DNA of 20,194 bases from Zygnema cylindricum (Eukaryota > Streptophyta > Zygnematophyceae > Zygnematales > Zygnemataceae), in contig JBBHKE010001088.1 in the NCBI GenBank assembly GCA_037447655.1, forward strand, positions 1 to 20,194, read 5' to 3'. Positions within the stretch are counted from its first letter, which is position 1; each line of letters opens with the position of its first letter. Position numbers and translations under genes: made by a program. Below the pieces are notes generated by a model. That model ran no database searches. It was not told the origin of the DNA and worked only from the letters and a program-made list of their open reading frames with translations. This document shows positions 18,909 through 20,194 of the stretch, piece by piece.

Positions 18909-19957
18909 TGTAGAAACTAATGGTTTTATTAGTATTTTCTAGGTCTGAAAAGAAATATAGAAGTCGAGGCAGTCTATCTCTAACTTCTCTCTCCAACTCT
19001 CAAACTTGTCGCAGTCACTGAGAAATTGGAGAGGAAGCTAGAGCCATGGCTACCTTGGCTATCCTGAGGTTTACGAGAATTTTATATTAGGGTTTATTTA
19101 TTTAATTAAAAGGTATGTGCCGGCGGCAGGATTTGATCCTTGTACCTTCCGGACGGCAGATAGGATATAGCCGGTAGCCTTAGCCGTTAAGTCTAGCGGT
19201 AGTGTTACGTAGCATATAGTTTGATATTTATTTAAATATGTATACGTGCGATAAACCATTTAACTGAAATGAATTACGGGATACATAGATCCAGTAATAT
19301 ATAATGTACGACTTACGGTACGGACAAAAATCAGTACCGCGCATTTGTTTCGTAAATGAAACAAATACCGCGCATGTATTTATTACGGCTACGATTAAAG
19401 CCGAATTTAATCGGACGGCCGGGATTAGCGCCGAGATCGCGGAGGAAGATTTCGGCGGTTTGTGGCCATCGCCACATCGGATGACGCGTGGCGAAATTCC
19501 GTTGGATTGTGGAATCTCCGGAGATTATGGCACCGAATCCGGATTTGACATGTGTCGACATTTTGGCCATGTCGTACAATGTCCGTACATAAAGTACACC
19601 GGCAGCTGTACTTTTGCGTACGGAACTCAATTCTGATTGGTTCCGTACATCAGTAGATAGAGTCTGTGAGAGAGATAGGACTTAGAAAAATTAGAAGATA
19701 GGACCCCCTCTCCCAGAGAGCTTCTGTACAAAAGGTCAACTTTGACCCTCCATAACTTACTGCTCAGGGGAGCAAATTCAGAGATTCTTTTTGCTATCGA
19801 CTCAGGGGAGTCTTGCCTTCACAGGGGTGAAGTTGGTCAGAGTTTTTGTCTGCCAGGGTGGCAGTTATTTTTGCTTAAACACAAAGGGGTCAGGATTATC
19901 CTAGAGGCTTTTTGGAAGCTGTCCACTCTGAGGACTTATGGAGGTCTCACAGTTTCA
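18909..19957 (+). repeat. Third B-family LTR (3' LTR of a truncated or chimeric element)
   Basis: 1049 bp, TGTAGAAACT to CAGTTTCA, alignable along its length with both B LTRs but not their pair, since B has its own matching duplications. It keeps GCCATGGC (19043-19050), an intact U3 palindrome, the CTCTCCCAGAGAG motif and the ATG 20 bases before its end (19938-19940). The sequence after it is an A-type LTR edge. No target duplication can be checked because the other end of the element is not in view. Confidence 0.92.
19335..19376. promoter_or_regulatory. Composite U3 palindrome in the third B LTR
   Basis: ATTTGTTTC (19343-19351) and GAAACAAAT (19358-19366) form a perfect 9-bp dyad between two direct copies of TACCGCGCAT (19335-19344 and 19366-19375). 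The arrangement is the same as at 3171-3209. Confidence 0.5.
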
Positions 19958-20194
19958 CAATTATGTGGTCTCCATTGGACCATAGAATACAGGAAGCCTC
20001 TAGATAGAATTTAACTAACCCGCTTCAAGCCACAACCACTACTGTCCAAAAAGGCAAACGGACAGTTTGAATGCACCCCTGTGTAGCCTGGACTCCCCTG
20101 AGTCTATAGCAAAAAGAATCACTGTAAACGGCCAACCAACCGATTAGTAATGAGGCAGTAAAAAATGCCAATTTGTACAAACTCTCAGAGGGAG
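19958..20194 (-). repeat. Partial A-type LTR, cut by the window end
   Basis: The sequence aligns with the starts of 2233-2764 and 9862-10831: CAATTATGTGG against CAATTCTGTGT, then the same order of blocks through AAAAAGAATCACT and on to the promoter region. It begins at the third base of the A-type LTR; the terminal TG is missing, directly against the CA end of the third B LTR. It is a third A-family copy in the same orientation as A. Confidence 0.88.

Noticed and set aside
19304-19636. 110-codon open frame in the third B LTR
   Set aside because: It lies wholly in U3 of an LTR, and the B LTR copies have stops in it; no protein similarity is recognised.
1-20194. CRISPR array, rRNA or tRNA gene
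   Set aside because: No regularly spaced short repeats, no rRNA-like blocks and no cloverleaf were seen; the tRNA-Met similarity at 12260 is only the 15-base primer-binding complement.

Overview
The window looks like plant nuclear DNA made almost entirely of nested, decayed Ty1/copia LTR retrotransposons. I see no host gene, rRNA, tRNA or CRISPR array. Support for a plant source comes from the copia-type Gag-PR-IN-RT-RNase H order and a 15-base primer-binding site that matches, from memory, the anticodon arm of plant initiator tRNA-Met. I cannot name the species or the element families.

Layout. (1) 1-2227: AT-rich flank with a long imperfect foldback (759-1016). (2) 2233-10831, minus strand: element A, an old full-length copia element bounded by the 5-bp duplication GACAT. 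Two later insertions interrupt it. One is a 1172-bp solo LTR (2770-3941, duplication AAAAC) inside its 3' LTR. The other is an 1139-bp LTR-like insertion (5229-6367, duplication TGTGA) between its RT and RNase H regions. Without both, A is about 6.28 kb. (3) 10837-11198: short AT-rich spacer. (4) 11204-17667, plus strand: element B, a younger copia element of 6464 bp with both LTRs and the duplication TACGG. (5) 17673-18825: unassigned DNA ending in a strongly pyrimidine-rich stretch. (6) 18826-19957: the last part of a B-family element (pol tail, polypurine tract, complete LTR). (7) 19958-20194: the edge of another A-type LTR, cut by the window end.

How the parts worked. Both elements would have encoded one Gag-Pol polyprotein in one frame. 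In B that frame runs from an ATG inside the 5' LTR, through the primer-binding site, to a stop 13 bases before the 3' LTR. This gives about 1453 codons if one single-base deletion near 16123 is allowed for. B has 13 in-frame stops and A is more damaged, so neither is autonomous now.

Most notable observation: in A, B, the third B-type LTR and the nested solo LTR, an ATG lies exactly 20 bases before the LTR end, in the same frame, with similar codons after it. In A and B this frame reads straight into Gag. The primer-binding site therefore appears to be coding sequence, matching the internal anticodon arm of initiator tRNA-Met (half-tRNA priming as in Drosophila copia) and not the tRNA 3' end. 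All alignments were done by eye.
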